Positions 11,120-12,838 of a stretch of 12,838 nucleotides of DNA are shown here, in pieces. The notes under the pieces are model-generated. The model did not search any database, was not told the origin of the DNA, and saw nothing but the letters and a program-made list of their open reading frames with translations. The translations under genes and the position numbers were made by a program. The stretch's first letter is position 1. Each line of letters opens with the position of its first letter. Origin of the DNA: Paracoccaceae bacterium (GTDB lineage Bacteria > Pseudomonadota > Alphaproteobacteria > Rhodobacterales > Rhodobacteraceae); NCBI GenBank assembly GCA_015487255.1, contig WFQA01000004.1, forward strand, positions 1-12,838, written 5' to 3'.

Positions 11120-12838
11120 CTAGCTACACCCCGAGGTGCCGCCACAGGTATTGCACTTCATACATGTGCCATTGCGCACCAGGGTAAAATTGCCACACTC
11201 GCCGCAAGGGTCACCCTCATAGCCCTGCATTTTGGCTTTGGTGCGGTCATCCAGCACCGCAAGCGTGGTTTCCGATATCACCACCCCTTCCGCCTCGCTG
11301 GTTTGCACACCACCCAGCCCTTGCGGCAGGCGCGAGCGCAGATAGCCGGTGGAGGAAAGCTGCCTGATCAGATCAAGCGAATTGCTGGCCGCATCGCCTG
11401 GCTCACTGACATTGGACTTGCCCTCTTCCTCGCCGCGCCCGAGGCTGTCAAAGCTCTCGCCTTCGGGTTTCACATGGGCGAGATCCGTGCGATCGAGGTA
11501 AGAGATCGCCAATTCCCGGAAAATATAATCAATGATCGAGGTGGCGGATTTGATACTGTCATTGCCCTGCACCATGCCGGCCGGGTCAAAGCGGGTGAAG
11601 GTGAATGCCTCGACAAATTCATCCAGCGGCACGCCATATTGCAACCCGACCGAAATCGCGATGGCGAAATTGTTCATCATCGCGCGAAAGGCCGCCCCCT
11701 CTTTGTGCATGTCGATGAATATCTCGCCAAGGGAGCCGTCTTTATACTCACCGGTGCGCAAATAAACCTTATGCCCGCCAACAACTGCCTTTTGGGTATA
11801 ACCCTTGCGGCGCTGCGGCAGCTTTTCACGGCCCCGCGCCACCTCTTTGATGATCACTTTTTCGACGATCTTCTCGGCCAATACCGTGGCCTGTTCGCTG
11901 GCCGGCGCTTCCGACAGCTCCTCAAGGTCATCATCCTCGATCAAGGCGCTGGAAAGCGGCTGGCTCAGCTTGGAGCCATCCCGATAAAGCGCATTGGCCT
12001 TTACCCCCAGCGCCCAGCTGGTCTCGTAAGCGGCTTTGCAATCCTCGATGGTGGCATCATTGGGCATGTTGATGGTTTTGGAAATCGCACCTGATATAAA
12101 GCTCTGCGCGGCGGCCATGATTTTGATATGGCTATCGACCGACAGATAGCGCTTGCCGGTTTTGCCGCAGGCATTGGCGCAATCAAACACACTGTAATGC
12201 TCTTTTTTCAGATAAGGCGCGCCTTCAAGCGTCATGGTGCCGATGGCGTGCAGGTTGGCCGCCTCGATCTGCTCTTTGGAATAGCCCAGATGCTTGAGCA
12301 GGTCAAAGCCGGGATCATTGAGTTTTTCTTCGGGGATGCCAAGCGCACCGGTGCAAAAATCACTGCCCAGCGTCCACTGGTTGAAGATGAAACGCAGATC
12401 AAAGGCCGAGCCGAGCGCAGCCTCGATTTTCGCCAGTTCCTCCTCGCCAAAACCATGGCCGAGCAGGCTGGTGGTGTTGATGCCGGGCGCATTGCCGATC
12501 GAGCCATGGCCAACCGCATAGGCAATGATCTCCTCGATCTGCGCCGGCTTGTAGCCCAGCTTCACCAGCGCGGCGGGCACCGACTGGTTGATGATTTTGA
12601 AATAACCACCGCCGGCCAGCTTCTTGAACTTCACCAGCGCGAAATCCGGCTCGATACCCGTTGTGTCACAATCCATCACCAGCCCGATGGTGCCGGTGGG
12701 GGCGATCACCGAGACCTGCGCATTGCGATAGCCGTGCTGCTCGCCAAGGGCCAAGGCCTCGTCCCACGCTTTATGCGCAAGGTTGATCAGCTTGCCATCG
12801 GGGCAGTTATCATGGTCCAGCGGCACCGGCGGCACCGC
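11120..12838 (-). CDS. nrdJ: Class II vitamin B12-dependent ribonucleotide reductase, C-terminal part
   Basis: The frame is open to the right edge, so the GTG at 12835 is internal and the N-terminal half is missing; 572 residues are visible out of roughly 1200 usual for the long form. It reduces ribonucleotides to deoxyribonucleotides using adenosylcobalamin as radical source. Visible landmarks are PTGTIGLVMDCDTTGIEPDF near the start, a GGGYFKIINQSVP segment, the TSCPD-type domain with ISVGLQYGVPLDEFVEAF and FTRFDPAGM, and a cysteine-rich tail CGECGNFTLVRNGTCMKC then CGGTSGCS, which fits the redox-active or zinc-ribbon end. The gene is intact here and ends with a hairpin and a terminator. It is a housekeeping chromosomal gene. 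Confidence 0.95.
   Translation of the reverse strand, partial: AVPPVPLDHDNCPDGKLINLAHKAWDEALALGEQHGYRNAQVSVIAPTGTIGLVMDCDTTGIEPDFALVKFKKLAGGGYFKIINQSVPAALVKLGYKPAQIEEIIAYAVGHGSIGNAPGINTTSLLGHGFGEEELAKIEAALGSAFDLRFIFNQWTLGSDFCTGALGIPEEKLNDPGFDLLKHLGYSKEQIEAANLHAIGTMTLEGAPYLKKEHYSVFDCANACGKTGKRYLSVDSHIKIMAAAQSFISGAISKTINMPNDATIEDCKAAYETSWALGVKANALYRDGSKLSQPLSSALIEDDDLEELSEAPASEQATVLAEKIVEKVIIKEVARGREKLPQRRKGYTQKAVVGGHKVYLRTGEYKDGSLGEIFIDMHKEGAAFRAMMNNFAIAISVGLQYGVPLDEFVEAFTFTRFDPAGMVQGNDSIKSATSIIDYIFRELAISYLDRTDLAHVKPEGESFDSLGRGEEEGKSNVSEPGDAASNSLDLIRQLSSTGYLRSRLPQGLGGVQTSEAEGVVISETTLAVLDDRTKAKMQGYEGDPCGECGNFTLVRNGTCMKCNTCGGTSGCS

Noticed and set aside
10994..12094. Plus-strand open frame of 366 codons
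   Set aside because: It lies antisense to nrdJ, whose protein is clearly conserved; low-complexity translation and no ribosome-binding site.

Overview
The window looks like part of the chromosome of an alphaproteobacterium, probably of the Rhodobacterales. The evidence is a gene for a complex I accessory subunit of the ETC_C1 (NDUFS4-like) family, a class II B12-dependent ribonucleotide reductase, a plausible CtrA box and the overall codon style. The species cannot be named from the sequence. Positions 9072-12838 look like ordinary chromosome. Positions 1 to about 8998 look like a small integrated element lying against the 3' end of a tRNA-Arg(UCU) gene.

The element carries, from left to right, a tyrosine integrase cut by the window edge and a non-coding stretch with a cluster of TGTTAC hexamers inside a 15-bp inverted repeat. 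A lower-GC orphan gene ending at a terminator follows. Next is a tightly overlapping operon: AlpA/excisionase-like HTH protein, unknown protein, Toprim primase, DUF927 helicase and a small protein. A leftward XRE regulator / PemK-MazF toxin pair comes next, facing a rightward operon of three small proteins across a promoter that overlaps inverted-repeat operators. The last 1.1 kb before the tRNA has no convincing gene. It holds two lambda-like cos motifs and a second TGTTAC cluster.

No terminase, capsid, tail, lysis or conjugation gene is visible. Integrase, AlpA-like regulator, primase, helicase, repressor and a non-coding packaging-type region together suggest a cos-type phage satellite, similar to P4 or to phage-inducible chromosomal islands (PICIs). 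In that reading the integrase and AlpA-like protein handle integration and excision. Primase and helicase replicate the excised circle from the TGTTAC regions. The XRE protein holds the late small-gene operon off, and the cos motifs let a helper phage's terminase package the DNA. This is inference, and the left end of the element is not in the window.

Right of the element, all on the minus strand except the sigma factor, lie the complex I gene running straight into the tRNA, an AT-rich gene-poor stretch with a CtrA-like site, and a secreted EF-hand protein with its terminator. Next come an ECF-like sigma factor divergent from the EF-hand gene, and the C-terminal half of nrdJ, which is convergent with the sigma gene and ends at a clear terminator.
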